NCBI RefSeq assembly: GCF_004340465.1
Contig: NZ_SLVV01000016.1
Location: forward strand, 19,991-83,990
Source of the DNA: Mesobacillus foraminis
Lineage (GTDB): Bacteria; Bacillota; Bacilli; Bacillales; Cytobacillaceae
Direction: 5' to 3'
Length of the DNA stretch: 64,000 bases
This document shows, piece after piece, positions 63,986-64,000 of the stretch (position 1 is its first letter; every line of letters begins with the position of its first letter). The position numbers and the translations under genes were made by a program. Under the pieces are notes generated by a model, which had not been told where the DNA came from, did no database searches, and saw only the letters and a list, made by a program, of their open reading frames with translations.

Positions 63986-64000
63986 GATTATTTTTACAAT

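Overview
The window reads as chromosome from a low-GC, spore-forming member of the Bacillaceae (Neobacillus/Mesobacillus/Bacillus-like). It is AT-rich with strong GGAGG ribosome sites. It carries sporulation genes (a SpoVS paralogue, a SigK-type sigma factor), YfmQ, a CspA-family cold-shock protein, a CarD-family regulator, an RsbR-type STAS protein, an ECF sigma/anti-sigma pair, a lysine riboswitch, a LexA box and PhoP-box repeats. Most of it is accessory DNA: many short or broken genes, IS3 remnants, long gene-poor gaps and small membrane proteins.

Layout. 1-5.1 kb: a catabolic-looking group of a DUF3870 protein, an FAD oxidoreductase, an IlvD/Edd-type dehydratase and an Nramp-like transporter that lacks the usual metal-site residues. 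5.6-7.0 kb: a Tat-exported metallophosphoesterase. 7.7-13.5 kb: a frameshifted MFS exporter, then a complete giant multicopper oxidase of the MnxG manganese-oxidase type (1217 residues), then a second decayed copy of the MFS 3' end. 13.9-17.2 kb: a nucleotidyltransferase/HEPN toxin-antitoxin pair, an XerS-like recombinase behind a LexA box, and a HepT-like gene that has lost its catalytic motif and is bracketed by near-identical inverted repeats; two further large palindromes follow. 18-23.4 kb: yfmQ, IS3 debris, a sugar O-acetyltransferase, a quinone oxidoreductase-type MDR enzyme, and a three-gene membrane-protein/XRE-regulator operon. 24.4-24.9 kb: a lysine riboswitch in front of a 48-residue orphan protein.

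25-35.5 kb is gene-poor: a secreted FG-GAP-like protein, csp, an SRPBCC protein, broken VOC and ammonium-transporter genes, a GC-rich foreign fragment, spoVS, CarD and several small proteins. 35.6-41.7 kb: an MMPL exporter, an orphan OmpR-type DNA-binding domain, and a secreted PHP-fold hydrolase preceded by PhoP boxes and followed by a HupE-family membrane protein. 41.7-47.1 kb: CopD and GAF pseudogenes, sigK, small membrane/secreted proteins and an RsbR paralogue. 48.7-53.1 kb (minus strand): a second manganese-oxidase locus with mnxG, mnxF and an apparently frameshifted mnxE, divergent from a membrane-anchored alpha/alpha-repeat protein. 55-64 kb: ECF sigma/anti-sigma, a P-loop kinase-like protein, a CBO0543-family membrane protein, an APH-type phosphotransferase, a PhnB-like protein and a GC-rich phytoene-desaturase-like oxidoreductase.

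The most striking point is the presence of two full-length mnxG genes 35 kb apart in opposite orientation. Each has a defective accessory subunit gene, and one is wedged between direct repeats of an MFS gene. In characterised Mn-oxidising Bacillus spores, MnxE, MnxF and MnxG form one complex; a SigK-type sigma factor, which acts late in the mother cell, is also encoded here. Other leads are the inverted-repeat-flanked HepT/XerS/LexA module, the lysine-riboswitch microprotein and the PhoP-box hydrolase.
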